Positions 46,098 through 55,868 of a DNA stretch of 64,000 nucleotides are shown one piece after another; the first letter of the stretch is position 1, and every line of letters starts with the position of its first letter. The position numbers and the translations under genes were made by a program. The notes under the pieces are model-generated. The model was not told the DNA's origin, searched no databases, and saw only the letters and a list, made by a program, of their open reading frames with translations. This DNA comes from JAAYJR01 sp964545315 (lineage in GTDB: Bacteria > Bacteroidota > Bacteroidia > Bacteroidales > Prolixibacteraceae), in assembly GCA_964545315.1 (NCBI GenBank), contig CAZJGI010000008.1:13822-77821 (forward strand), in the 5' to 3' direction.

Positions 46098-47546
46098 ATG
46101 AAAAAATATTTATTAATCAGTTATTTAGTAATATTATTGTTTATCCCATATAAACAATACGGGCAATCAATAATTTCGATTGGGGACAATCGCGAACTTT
46201 TTCTTGATTACTATCTGATAGAAAAAATGGACAACACTGAACTGGTATTACACCATCCCCATTGTGAAGGCCCGGTTCTTTTTTTTGATAAACCATGGGA
46301 AGGCAATTTTAGTGCCTATTGTACTATCATAAAAGATGAGAGTCTCTATCGAATGTACTACAGAGGGGTCAGGGAAGCAGGGAAGGACGGTAATCAGATG
46401 GAGGTTACATGTTATGCCGAATCAAATGATGGTATTAACTGGAAGAAACCGGACCTTGGAATCTTTGAAGTGAACGGGACTCTGCATAATAATGTAATAT
46501 TGGCTAATGCTGCACCGGCTACTCATAATTTCAGTCCATTCTTAGATAAAAATCCCGATTGTCCCCCTGATGAAAAATATAAAGCACTGGGAGGAACGCA
46601 AAAAAGCGGTCTGATCGCCTTCATATCTCCTGACGGTGTACATTGGAAAAAACTGAGGGAAGAGGCTGTTTTTACCGATGGACTTTTTGATTCGCAGAAT
46701 GTTGCATTTTGGTCGGAATCAGAGAAAAAATATTTATGCTATTTCAGGACCTGGACCGGAGAAGGATATTCAGGTTTCAGGAGTGTAGGAAGATCAACAT
46801 CTGATGATTTTATAAACTGGACCGCAAAAGAGCAGATGACATTTGGAGATACCCCTCTCGAGCATCTTTATACGCAGCAAACCAGCCCTTATTACCGTGC
46901 CCCTCAAATTTATGTTGCAATAGGGGCCAGGTTTATGCCAAACAGACAGGTTATCAACGAAGAGGAAGCTAAAAAGATAAATGTAAATCCCAATTATTTT
47001 AAAGATTGCTCCGACGCAGTAATGTTGACCAGCAGGGGTGGAAATAATTATGACCGTACCTTCATGGAATCTTTTGTAAGACCGGGTATTGGAATACAAA
47101 ACTGGGTGTCAAGATCAAATTATCCTGCACTCAATGTGGTTCAAACCAGCGATATAGAAATGTCTCTCTATGTGAATGAGAATTATGCCCAACCAACTGC
47201 CCACATAAAAAGATACTCAATGAGAACAGATGGATTTGCTTCACTCCGGGCAGGTTACAATGGAGGTGAAATGATTACCAAACCTTTTACTTTCTCAGGT
47301 AAAGAACTGGAAATAAATTATTCAACATCAGCAGCAGGAGAAATAAAAATTGAAATACAGGATGAACACGGGAATCCATTGCCAGGCTATGCTCTTGAAG
47401 ACTCTCAAGCAATTATTGGAAATGAGATAAAAAAAGTTGTTTCCTGGAACGGGAATCCCGACCTGGAAAAGCTAAGATCAAAACCAGTGAAACTTAGATT
47501 TTTCATAATAGATGCAAACTTATATTCTTTCAAATTTAACAGATAA
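46098..47546 (+). CDS. Secreted beta-propeller glycosidase-like protein
   Basis: 482-aa exported protein with a signal peptide (about 1-22). The body has repeats of a five-bladed propeller as in GH32/43/68-type enzymes: RELFLDYYLIEKMDN, YAESNDGINWKKPDLG, ISPDGVHWKKL and STSDDFINWTAKE. Each blade has the SxDGxxW pattern. A beta-sandwich follows from about residue 380. Such proteins are numerous in glycan-degrading Bacteroidota and Planctomycetes, and most are uncharacterised. The catalytic residues cannot be assigned confidently from sequence. Confidence 0.75.
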   Translation: MKKYLLISYLVILLFIPYKQYGQSIISIGDNRELFLDYYLIEKMDNTELVLHHPHCEGPVLFFDKPWEGNFSAYCTIIKDESLYRMYYRGVREAGKDGNQMEVTCYAESNDGINWKKPDLGIFEVNGTLHNNVILANAAPATHNFSPFLDKNPDCPPDEKYKALGGTQKSGLIAFISPDGVHWKKLREEAVFTDGLFDSQNVAFWSESEKKYLCYFRTWTGEGYSGFRSVGRSTSDDFINWTAKEQMTFGDTPLEHLYTQQTSPYYRAPQIYVAIGARFMPNRQVINEEEAKKINVNPNYFKDCSDAVMLTSRGGNNYDRTFMESFVRPGIGIQNWVSRSNYPALNVVQTSDIEMSLYVNENYAQPTAHIKRYSMRTDGFASLRAGYNGGEMITKPFTFSGKELEINYSTSAAGEIKIEIQDEHGNPLPGYALEDSQAIIGNEIKKVVSWNGNPDLEKLRSKPVKLRFFIIDANLYSFKFNR

Positions 47547-47642
47547 TACGGCACATAACAAAATAATATTTTATTATTGAATTCAAAAGCTTTTTGATCA
47601 AACATATCTTCGACTCATATATTTTAAACAGTTAATTTAATT

Positions 47643-48341
47643 ATGGATAACTATTCAGACATGAGAAATTGTCATATCGGGGCAGGAAGTGAAATTGCAC
47701 CTAATGTAATTTTGGGTTATTATTACAGAGGTTGGTCAAAACCGGCGAGGATAGGCATGAATTCCCGCATTCACAGTGGAACAGTAATATATGCTGATAC
47801 AGCTATAGGCAACAGGTTTACGTGTGGGCATAATGTAACCATAAGGGCGGAATGCGAAATCAGCGACAGGGTTGTCATTTTGCATGGTTGTACCCTGGAA
47901 GGAAAAATTATTATAGGTAAGGGCGTAAAAATAATGGCACACGTCTATATCCCGAGCAGGACAGTTATTGGTGAGATGACATTTATCGGACCCGGGGTTA
48001 CCATTCTGAACGCCAGAATACCAATGCGTGAACAGGGCATATCCGGTGTTACAATTGGTAATAATGTTGTTATAGGCGGGGGTTCCACAATAGGGCCCGG
48101 AGTTACAATTGGAGACAATGTCTTTATTGGTGCCGGAGCGCTGGTGCTTAAGGATATACCTTCCAATTCACTTGCATATGGTTCACCTTCAATACACAAG
48201 CCGCTACCTGGAAAATTTGGTAAGATGAATGATCCTAAACAAATATTTACCGGCCTCGATCTATGGAATAACGTTCCGGATGACGGAACATGGCTGGATG
48301 AGGATTTTTTTGGAAAAGAGGAATGGTTATCAGAAAAGTAA
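47643..48341 (+). CDS. Hexapeptide-repeat acyltransferase
   Basis: 232-aa left-handed beta-helix protein. Hexapeptide repeats ([LIV]GxxxxI) run from about residue 10 to 180: ITIGNNVVIGGGSTIGPGVTIGD and similar. It ends with LKDIPSNSLAYGSPS, the usual cap of sugar O- or N-acetyltransferases (NeuD/WbbJ/maltose acetyltransferase type). It likely transfers an acetyl group to a sugar. It closes the plus-strand set and faces the GH78-like gene across a bidirectional terminator. Confidence 0.88.
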   Translation: MDNYSDMRNCHIGAGSEIAPNVILGYYYRGWSKPARIGMNSRIHSGTVIYADTAIGNRFTCGHNVTIRAECEISDRVVILHGCTLEGKIIIGKGVKIMAHVYIPSRTVIGEMTFIGPGVTILNARIPMREQGISGVTIGNNVVIGGGSTIGPGVTIGDNVFIGAGALVLKDIPSNSLAYGSPSIHKPLPGKFGKMNDPKQIFTGLDLWNNVPDDGTWLDEDFFGKEEWLSEK

Positions 48342-48362
48342 TCTTAAACATCTGAGCATTTT

Positions 48363-48398
48363 TACCGGGACGGCCACCTCCCTGTGATCGTCCCGGTA
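48363..48398. terminator. Bidirectional terminator between acyltransferase and GH78-like genes
   Basis: GC-rich perfect 10-bp stem TACCGGGACG / CGTCCCGGTA (48363-48372 and 48389-48398), 16-nt loop, flanked by T-rich and A-rich stretches on the two sides between convergent genes. Confidence 0.85.
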
Positions 48399-48403
48399 GA
48401 AAA

Positions 48404-50602
48404 TCACCAATATCTTATTCTATAACTCTTTCCGGATTCTTCTAAATCAATTTCATAAGTATTATTCCCTGTATCTGATATCTTAACCCCTTTATCTGCT
48501 TTAGGAGTTTTATTGCTAATTATTTTAAGTATACCACCTTTAGATACAGTATTTACAGTTATTTCTTTTTTATCCATATAAATTTGAATATCACCATGTG
48601 GGGTAGGCACTTTACCACTCATCCATTCCAGGCCGGCAAGTGAGGGTTCGATAATATAAGACCCATATCCGGGAGATGTTGGTTTTACTCCCATGAGATA
48701 TTTTCCGAAGAGATAAACCGGGTTAGCGCCCCAGGCATGACACAGACTTTTCCCAAAAGGACGTCCATACATGGCATAATGTTCATCGCCTGATTGACGG
48801 GGATCATAAGCTTCCCAAATTGAGGTAGCACCAAGTTTCAACATTCCTCCCCAATAGTCCCTGACAAACCCGAGTGCTTTTTCCTCCTCTCCAATCTCAC
48901 ACAGTGAAGCAAGTTCATAAAATTTCATATAGGGGGTTGTTATTTGAAGTACATCATCATTTAATATTACATTGTCCCTGATCTTTTTTTTCATCTCATC
49001 GTCGGCGTAACCCAAAAGAATAGAAAACATATTTGCATAGCGTGTAACAGTATTTGATAATTTACCATCTTTCCTGTTATGTAAAAAAGCATTTTTCTGG
49101 TCACTCCAAAAGGTATTGACTAGATTCTCCCTTACCTCTCTTGACAGATCATTACATTTAACGGAATACTCTTTATCACCTGCAATTCCTGCGCAAAGTG
49201 ACACAGCCTCAAGGCTCCTGGCAAGCAAGAGCTGTTCAAAGCTCACTTCCCCTTTTTTATCTATTTCTGCCCAATCAATAAAAACCCAGTCACCCGGAAG
49301 CCCTTCAACAAATCCGTTATCATTGATCCTTCCAAGGCAAAACTCTGACATACTCTTCATTCTTGGATATATCTGTCTTACAAAAGCAGTATCACCTGTA
49401 TAAAAAAAATGGTCATAAATACCCATCATCCAGTAAAATGAATAATCAAGTATTGTGTTAATATGTGTTTCAACAGGATCGTGTCCGCGAAGAGCATAGA
49501 GTGTCCGTTTATTGACATCTTCATCAAAAAAAGTATAAAAATTCATCAGGTAACTCTGATATGCATCCCCACTCCATATCCATCTGTCACGTTTAATTCC
49601 GTCGAGATGAAATTCCCGGGTATTAAGATGAAGGGTGTAAAGTGATACATCATAAATTCTGTTCAGGAGAGTATCCGAACATTCGAAATCTCCTCTGTAC
49701 TCTACAGGAAGATATTCGAACAGAGCAGAAATCTCATCAAAACTGACATTCCCCTCATTAACTGCATAAACATACCTGAATGCGCGGGTTTCAGTTAAAT
49801 GGTCGGAAGGGATATCTTTGTCCACATCAATAAAATCATATGTTTCTGCCTGCATTTCAGCAAGCGCTTCCTGCCTGGTTTCTCCATAATATAAGGCCAG
49901 CTTCCCCTCACCCTTAAGATCCTTAACAACAATCTTTCCAAAGGTTTCTTTGCCAAAGTCAATTAAAACAGTATTGGTTTCCTGTGCCAGAACATTACCT
50001 TTTACCGGCGTATATTCAAGTGAAAAAGCAGATGGAGGTTTTACAGGGTCAAAAAATTTTCCGGATGCTGCAGTATAAAATTTTTGATTCTGATTTGTCG
50101 TCCTCCAGGTTTCATCGGTATAAATAGTTTTTCCCTGTACCAACAGCGAGGGAAATGTTTTATAGTTCTCTACCAGAAAATGTAAAACATGCTTACCTGC
50201 CGGTAATTCAAAATTCATGGGGTCAAATCCAAAAACCACTTTTCCGTCAATGCGCATATGATAACGCCCGTCAGTGAAAATTTTTATAGTCTCCGGTTCT
50301 TTAATATCATAGATCTTTTCAAATTTAACCAGACCATATGGCGAATCGACCCTCCAAAACGGTGGATAAGTTTGTCCCCTTTCCTGCCTTCTGCCACCTA
50401 CTATAGTATGCAACCAAATATCAAAGTCTCCTGGATACCAAATCCATTTTGCATAAACCGAAATTTCAGATTTCTCTTGTTCGTTATTAGTAGAAGAAAG
50501 GTTGTGGAGATTAAAATTTCCAGCTAGCGTAATAAAGCTGATAAACAAAAACAAGAATAATAATTCAAGGATTTTCAGAAATGATAACTTTATTGTATTC
50601 AT
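48404..50602 (-). CDS. GH78-type alpha-L-rhamnosidase (Asp variant)
   Basis: 732-aa secreted glycosidase with a signal peptide (about 10-28). A beta-sandwich N-terminal half leads to an (alpha/alpha)6 catalytic barrel. The catalytic motif reads DGIKRDRWIWSGD (D334 to D346), so the usual general acid Glu of the canonical motif is Asp339, with D346 as the second carboxylate. The C-terminal beta domain has IEPSLAGLEWMSGKVPTPHGDI, as in GH78. Last gene of a co-directional run from 61586 to 48404. Promoter candidate at 50683-50690. GH78 placement is by motif and layout; it may belong to a related, unassigned family. Confidence 0.85.
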   Translation of the reverse strand: MNTIKLSFLKILELLFLFLFISFITLAGNFNLHNLSSTNNEQEKSEISVYAKWIWYPGDFDIWLHTIVGGRRQERGQTYPPFWRVDSPYGLVKFEKIYDIKEPETIKIFTDGRYHMRIDGKVVFGFDPMNFELPAGKHVLHFLVENYKTFPSLLVQGKTIYTDETWRTTNQNQKFYTAASGKFFDPVKPPSAFSLEYTPVKGNVLAQETNTVLIDFGKETFGKIVVKDLKGEGKLALYYGETRQEALAEMQAETYDFIDVDKDIPSDHLTETRAFRYVYAVNEGNVSFDEISALFEYLPVEYRGDFECSDTLLNRIYDVSLYTLHLNTREFHLDGIKRDRWIWSGDAYQSYLMNFYTFFDEDVNKRTLYALRGHDPVETHINTILDYSFYWMMGIYDHFFYTGDTAFVRQIYPRMKSMSEFCLGRINDNGFVEGLPGDWVFIDWAEIDKKGEVSFEQLLLARSLEAVSLCAGIAGDKEYSVKCNDLSREVRENLVNTFWSDQKNAFLHNRKDGKLSNTVTRYANMFSILLGYADDEMKKKIRDNVILNDDVLQITTPYMKFYELASLCEIGEEEKALGFVRDYWGGMLKLGATSIWEAYDPRQSGDEHYAMYGRPFGKSLCHAWGANPVYLFGKYLMGVKPTSPGYGSYIIEPSLAGLEWMSGKVPTPHGDIQIYMDKKEITVNTVSKGGILKIISNKTPKADKGVKISDTGNNTYEIDLEESGKSYRIRYW

Positions 50603-50682
50603 AATTTTTCAAAATGGAATATTAAATAATTTTGTATAATTGAGTTAGTTGCCCTATTTATTTTTTGAATTCAAATAAGCGG

Positions 50683-50690
50683 CAAAAATA
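50683..50690 (-). promoter_or_regulatory. -7 box candidate upstream of the 48404-50602 gene
   Basis: Exact minus-strand TAttTTTG followed by C, 80 nt before the ATG; no matching -33 element at normal spacing. Confidence 0.35.
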
Positions 50691-50750
50691 TGTTTTTAAA
50701 CCAGGTTAATTCTTGAAAAATTTGCCTCAATATATTCAAAATGATCATCT

Positions 50751-51629
50751 TCATTTAAAAACCGGCTTAACGGGCTGAATACCTAAATTTTTAGCCACGT
50801 TGATCGATGACAATATATCATTAACCAGAGGAAAGTCTATCCCATAATCAAACAGCAGTTTAATCTCTTCAGGGATATCGGTTCCATAATAGTTAACTTT
50901 GATTCCGTTCTCTTTCAGCATTGCAGCATATTCAGGAAACTCGGAGGTTATTTTTCCATTTAACTGAATGAAATGTGCTTTCATATCAATAGTACCCTTC
51001 ACATAATCAATTGGATTATCCTTTCTGTCCATATTGCAGATCATAATTTCAGGTACAACTTCTCTTGCCTGCATTGCCGCGTCTCTACCACATGCAATGA
51101 AAGCCTGGTGGATGCGATTCTCTTCTGCAAGAATTTTTGCGACCATTGATGATGTTTTACCATCTTTAAGATGTACATTTAGCCAGACATTATACGGCAT
51201 TTCCTTCAAGACTTCCTGAAAAGAAGGTATTCGTATACCTTTAAATTCATCAGATTTCCAGCTTCCTGCATCCAGTTTCTTTATTTCTGCAAAAGTGAGT
51301 TCAGAGACTTTACCAGATCCGTCTGTTGTACGGTCGACAGTGAGGTCGTGAAGTACTACAAGCCCACCATCAACAGTCATTTGTACATCAAGTTCTATCA
51401 TATGGGCCCCTGCCTTTACAGCTTCCCTGAATGCCGGTATTGTATTTTCAGGATGTGTTTCCATAGCTCCCCTGTGAGCACATAATCCCTTTTCAGGCAT
51501 CTCAAATGTCATACCGGGTGTGCCTGTCTTTAAGCCACAACCTGTGATTAAAAATAAAAACCAAAGAGTATTGATCCAAAAACTGAGATTTAAGGAATCA
51601 AATGCAGATTTATTGTTTTTAATAGCCAT
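50751..51629 (-). CDS. Glycerophosphodiester phosphodiesterase, lipoprotein
   Basis: 292-aa protein with an N-terminal hydrophobic segment ending in the lipobox LITGC (C31), so probably anchored in the outer membrane or periplasm. The GDPD TIM-barrel motifs are intact: HRGAMETHPENTIPAF at about 54-69, MIELDVQMTVDGGLVVLHD for metal binding. It hydrolyses glycerophosphodiesters to glycerol 3-phosphate. It sits 11 bp downstream of the rhamnosidase gene at 51641-53431, in the same transcript by spacing, so a glycan- or teichoate-type phosphodiester is also conceivable. Confidence 0.92.
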   Translation of the reverse strand: MAIKNNKSAFDSLNLSFWINTLWFLFLITGCGLKTGTPGMTFEMPEKGLCAHRGAMETHPENTIPAFREAVKAGAHMIELDVQMTVDGGLVVLHDLTVDRTTDGSGKVSELTFAEIKKLDAGSWKSDEFKGIRIPSFQEVLKEMPYNVWLNVHLKDGKTSSMVAKILAEENRIHQAFIACGRDAAMQAREVVPEIMICNMDRKDNPIDYVKGTIDMKAHFIQLNGKITSEFPEYAAMLKENGIKVNYYGTDIPEEIKLLFDYGIDFPLVNDILSSINVAKNLGIQPVKPVFK

Positions 51630-51640
51630 AATGAAATTTT

Positions 51641-53431
51641 TCAGTTATTAATTACCATAACACCTTCGGGTGCTTTATAAGAAGTTTTGATCCGCCCATT
51701 CTGATCTTTTTCATGCCTTACAGAGAGTATTCCCATGGGAGTAGGGTAAGTTCCTTCAACCCACTGCAAGTCTCCCAGGTGTGGTTCAATTCTAATAACA
51801 GTAGCCCCGGGCCCAACAACTTTTATCCCCAGCACATGTTCGGTAAGCCAGGCTGTCGGACCTGATGCCCAGCCGTGGCAAAGGCTGTGCCGGTAACTTT
51901 TATAACAATAATCACCATATTTACCATGGACATCAATTTTGCCTTCAGGGACTACTTCATCAATACGTGCAGCATTCTCCATCCAATCAATATTAAAATC
52001 TTCCCAAAAAGTAGTTGCCCCCAGGTGGATCATCCCTCCCCAGTACTCACGTATATTTTCCAGTGCACCCTGGTAATCTCCTGCAAGAGCCCTGGCTTGT
52101 AACATATAATAACCGTAAAAAGTCGACATACGTTTTGCACCATCCCCGGACAATACTTCTTTATTCGCTGTTTCAGGATCAACAAGTCCGGACATTGCCA
52201 AAAGAGCGGCTGCCTGCTTGGATCCGGCCATTTCGGGAATGTGCTTTTTCAGCTTTTCTACTGATTTAATACAAAGCAACTCTGTCTTTTCATCATCTAA
52301 TATTCTACACAACTCAGCCCCTGCATTGAAAGTCATCAGCATCAAAGACTGTAATCCGGCATGCACAGCATCCTTATTCCCGCTTGAAGGCCAGTCAAGA
52401 AACCTGTTTCCGTCGAGCGTCTCCCTGCCTGAATCATCAATCTTTGTTGAAAGATGAATGAGCAGTTTTGATAAATAATCCTTTTGTTGTTGCAAATAGT
52501 CTAAATCGCCATGGAAATAGTACCAGTCGCGATGTATTAACACCCACCACATAGAATAGGAACTGATCCCGTTCATCCAGGCGGGCAGAGGGGTCAGGTC
52601 ACGTCCAAGGTCAAGGCTTTTGGGTACAACTTCATTATTACCGAAGACAGCATTGACTGACATCACTTCAGGATGGAGGTCACCCAACCATACAAGCCGG
52701 TCACGTTTAATGCCATCCCACAGATAATCCTGCATATTAAGGTGTACAGTATATGCACCGGTTATCCAGATATCATTTAATCGTTTATCATTACTGTTAA
52801 ATGACCCCAGATAAGGGATATCCCTGTAAACAAAGATGGCATTGATCTCTTTTATTTCCAGTTTAGCATTAAGATCAATAAGGTCTATTCTTACGAAACG
52901 GAATCCCGACTCTCCTGTTTCCAATTTTCCAAGCCATGGCAGAGTGACAATAAAATCTCTCATTGCATGGTCATTAGTGGCGCCGTTTTCTTTAATCCCG
53001 CTCATAGTTTCAGCCACTGACTCACCAAGTCTGATCCTCACCCTGCCTGCAGGATTAGGATTATTTCTGGTGGTAATGATCTCAATTCCGCCCTGTATCT
53101 CTCGTCCAAAATCAAGTATGATGCCAGCTTCCGTTTCATCATCACCGTTTTCTAAAGTCAGGTATTTACCACTGTTCAGGTCAGCCTGTCCGTTACCCGG
53201 TATAAGTATACTTTCAGGATTTTTAACCATGTCTCCTTCCCCATCAAATGTATGAACGATTCTGACAGGCGAAAGATATTTACGTGTCAGCTCTGTTTTT
53301 CGGACAGCAGGCATGTTATCCTGATTGAAAACCGGAGGCAACTGAGAATATCCGGGTAAGGCAGTAAGTGTTATTATAAAAAATATACTAATCACTTTCC
53401 TTATAAAAATTAGTGTTTGCTTACTATACAT
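51641..53431 (-). CDS. GH78-type alpha-L-rhamnosidase (short form)
   Basis: 596-aa secreted enzyme with a signal peptide (about 10-30, ending GYSQ). It has a beta-sandwich N-terminus, a catalytic barrel with DGIKRDRLVWLGD (D239 to D251, Asp at 244 where canonical enzymes have Glu), and a C-terminal beta domain (IRIEPHLGDLQWVEGTYPTPMG). The same Asp variant occurs in the neighbour at 48404-50602, so the two may be diverged duplicates with different sugar linkages. GDPD follows at 11 bp. Promoter candidate at 53455-53484. Confidence 0.85.
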   Translation of the reverse strand: MYSKQTLIFIRKVISIFFIITLTALPGYSQLPPVFNQDNMPAVRKTELTRKYLSPVRIVHTFDGEGDMVKNPESILIPGNGQADLNSGKYLTLENGDDETEAGIILDFGREIQGGIEIITTRNNPNPAGRVRIRLGESVAETMSGIKENGATNDHAMRDFIVTLPWLGKLETGESGFRFVRIDLIDLNAKLEIKEINAIFVYRDIPYLGSFNSNDKRLNDIWITGAYTVHLNMQDYLWDGIKRDRLVWLGDLHPEVMSVNAVFGNNEVVPKSLDLGRDLTPLPAWMNGISSYSMWWVLIHRDWYYFHGDLDYLQQQKDYLSKLLIHLSTKIDDSGRETLDGNRFLDWPSSGNKDAVHAGLQSLMLMTFNAGAELCRILDDEKTELLCIKSVEKLKKHIPEMAGSKQAAALLAMSGLVDPETANKEVLSGDGAKRMSTFYGYYMLQARALAGDYQGALENIREYWGGMIHLGATTFWEDFNIDWMENAARIDEVVPEGKIDVHGKYGDYCYKSYRHSLCHGWASGPTAWLTEHVLGIKVVGPGATVIRIEPHLGDLQWVEGTYPTPMGILSVRHEKDQNGRIKTSYKAPEGVMVINN

Positions 53432-53454
53432 CAGATAGATTTTTTTGTTGAGAT

Positions 53455-53484
53455 CAAAAATAAGAAATAATATCAGTCAGGAAA
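53455..53484 (-). promoter_or_regulatory. Promoter candidate for the 51641-53431 gene
   Basis: Exact minus-strand -7 box TAttTTTG (53455-53462), 24 nt before the ATG, with TTTC (53481-53484) 18 nt upstream in the -33 position. Confidence 0.4.
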
Positions 53485-53492
53485 AAATAAAA

Positions 53493-55856
53493 TCATTTCC
53501 GGTTATGCAGCCATGAAAAGATTTTTTCCCTCACCTCAGGCGATAGCCGGTTTATGTCTTCAGGGGAGAATAGTTCAATTTTCTCCGATGATCCATATAA
53601 TTCATATACTTTCGCCGCTTCCTGAACACAAACCTTAACATCATTATGATGTGAATCTTTGTCAAGCACAGGAGCTATTACAAGCACAGGTCTTGGTGCT
53701 ATGGTTCCAAGCAGTTCATGATAATCATACGGTATACGGTCTTCATACCCTGCAAAAAAACCTAAACGGGGTAACAACCCATGCAGATGAGAATATCTTT
53801 TGATACCCTCTGTGCCACTGCCGGGCAGGTCGGTACGCATTGGGGTAAAACCACATACAGAGATAACCCCGCCTATTCTTTCATCCAAAGCTGCAGAATA
53901 TAAACCGACGGTAGCTCCCAAAGAATAGCCTGCAACATAGATACTGGTACCGTCAATAAATTCCATATTCACCAAAGCATCGACCGCCCCGCGTACATCA
54001 GTTACCATCTTGCCCATTTTAGACCACCGGGGATACCGCTCATAAAAATTTGTTCCCTCCTCGATCCTGTTTCCAAAACCTATCATATCGTAACAAAAAA
54101 CTGCATACCCTTCATTTACAGCAGACCTGATCAGGGATTCAACCTGATGATAAGAATTAAATCCTTTAGAGTAATCATATTCATGCAGGTATATTACTAC
54201 AGGGAGTTTATTACTTGCAGGTTTACCTTTGCTGTCTTGTGGATAATATAAATAGCCAAATAACTGATCGCCAAATCCGCTGTAGGGACTTACAGACATA
54301 ACGCCAATACCGTCAATATTTAGCGGGCGCACCAAAAAAGTACCAAAGCTATTCTCTCCCCTGCCACCTTTTGACAGATAGACCGGGCCGGGATTTGTCA
54401 CACCACCCGGCTCTTCTCCCAATGCCCACTCTATTTCACTGATAATATCATGACATTTATTTTCCCATTCAGCTGATGAAGTGATCCTGTTTCCCGACAA
54501 TTCATTCACTATGTTTTTACTATCATGCGAATCAAAATCAAGAGGATTAAGATGTTCACCACTCATATCCACCCATTTGTCAAAACTGTAATCATAAAAT
54601 AACTTGTTTTCAGGTTTACGGTCACTACGACCGAATACATAATCGAAAAAATCGATATAATCCTCCATATCCCTTGCACATACACTGTGTAAACCATATC
54701 TTGATCTTATAGCCAGCTTATCAGGGGCGCCGAGGAATCCATAAACTTTACCTGTAGCATGATATGCCTTTTCAATACCCCATGGGTTACTGGCACCCTC
54801 TGAAAGAGCTGTACTTAACATCAGTCCCCTTGGTGCAATGAGGGCCATAAAAAAATGCTGATCAACGGGAAGCTTATGTTCCCTGCCGGTAAAAAACCTC
54901 AGCCTGGGATGCAACCATGCAGGCTGTGCACAAGCTAAATAGGCAATATCCTCAATGTCAAAATTAGGAGAGCAATATCTCCACGGAACCTCGGCTCCGG
55001 TGCCTCCGCTGCTGGGGATGCAGGCTGTGATACGTTCATCAAATGCTGCAGCCATCAGCGATAACTTGCCATTCCGTGAATGACCTGTTATGCCGATCTT
55101 ATCCTTGTCAACTTCCTTCAAAGTATATAAATAATCGATAGCCCGGGAGGCACCATAAGCCCTTCTCATTAATCTTGTAAAATCATATTTACCAGCCCAT
55201 AATTCTGAATAGTACTCAGTATCATCTTTACTGTCAGCACCTGCATATACACATCCAATGTATCCGCGACGGACAGCAATCTGAGCCCATTCACGGTGAT
55301 TCCATTGAGTCAGAAATACAGGAAAAGGACCTTGACCTTCGGGTATCATAAGTTCTACTGTAAGTTTGGCTTTTTGTTCCGGGCCAAATTTTAATTCAAC
55401 CATTCTTACCTTTACCCTGCCGTCAAGGTATTCACTCAAAACTGATACTTCCAAATTATCGGGAGGAGGAGGAAAAGTACCTGAGATATAATGCTGAAGC
55501 TGATACTTCATCCATTCCCTCTGCTTATCCCACTGCTTAATAGTCTTTACAGGTATGTTCTTTCCACCCTCATCAATTATCAGCGGATCAGGCAGGTTGG
55601 GTATTGACGGCATAGCATCAAAGTCAGGAGGCAATTCACCTGTCCGCTTTACCCAATCCTGAAAAGTTTCATCCAAAAAGGAGACTCGCCCGTTAGAGAC
55701 ACGGTCGCGAGGAAGAATATTCAGTAATAACTCCAGGTCTGATTTACGGGTTGCACTGTCGGCAGAGTTATCCGGGTTATGCGAGCTATAATACCCTGCA
55801 GAAAGAATAAACTGGAGTGAGAGGAAAATTGAAGTAAACAAAAACTTGTGATTCAT
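53493..55856 (-). CDS. Double alpha/beta-hydrolase: CE15-like esterase joined to a second esterase domain
   Basis: 787-aa secreted protein with a signal peptide (about 1-21). The first domain (about 95-420) resembles glucuronoyl esterases (CE15): GHSRNGK with nucleophile S260, a downstream SEGASNPWG supplying a Glu, and LHSVCARDMEDYIDFFDYVF with the catalytic His. The second domain (about 530-785) is another alpha/beta hydrolase with GYSLGAT (S645) and a DKDSHHND histidine, closer to acetyl xylan esterase/dienelactone hydrolases. Two potentially active esterases in one chain is unusual. It would deacylate or split sugar-acid esters of the target glycan. 12 bp after the symporter gene. Confidence 0.8.
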   Translation of the reverse strand: MNHKFLFTSIFLSLQFILSAGYYSSHNPDNSADSATRKSDLELLLNILPRDRVSNGRVSFLDETFQDWVKRTGELPPDFDAMPSIPNLPDPLIIDEGGKNIPVKTIKQWDKQREWMKYQLQHYISGTFPPPPDNLEVSVLSEYLDGRVKVRMVELKFGPEQKAKLTVELMIPEGQGPFPVFLTQWNHREWAQIAVRRGYIGCVYAGADSKDDTEYYSELWAGKYDFTRLMRRAYGASRAIDYLYTLKEVDKDKIGITGHSRNGKLSLMAAAFDERITACIPSSGGTGAEVPWRYCSPNFDIEDIAYLACAQPAWLHPRLRFFTGREHKLPVDQHFFMALIAPRGLMLSTALSEGASNPWGIEKAYHATGKVYGFLGAPDKLAIRSRYGLHSVCARDMEDYIDFFDYVFGRSDRKPENKLFYDYSFDKWVDMSGEHLNPLDFDSHDSKNIVNELSGNRITSSAEWENKCHDIISEIEWALGEEPGGVTNPGPVYLSKGGRGENSFGTFLVRPLNIDGIGVMSVSPYSGFGDQLFGYLYYPQDSKGKPASNKLPVVIYLHEYDYSKGFNSYHQVESLIRSAVNEGYAVFCYDMIGFGNRIEEGTNFYERYPRWSKMGKMVTDVRGAVDALVNMEFIDGTSIYVAGYSLGATVGLYSAALDERIGGVISVCGFTPMRTDLPGSGTEGIKRYSHLHGLLPRLGFFAGYEDRIPYDYHELLGTIAPRPVLVIAPVLDKDSHHNDVKVCVQEAAKVYELYGSSEKIELFSPEDINRLSPEVREKIFSWLHNRK

Positions 55857-55868
55857 AATTATGATATT

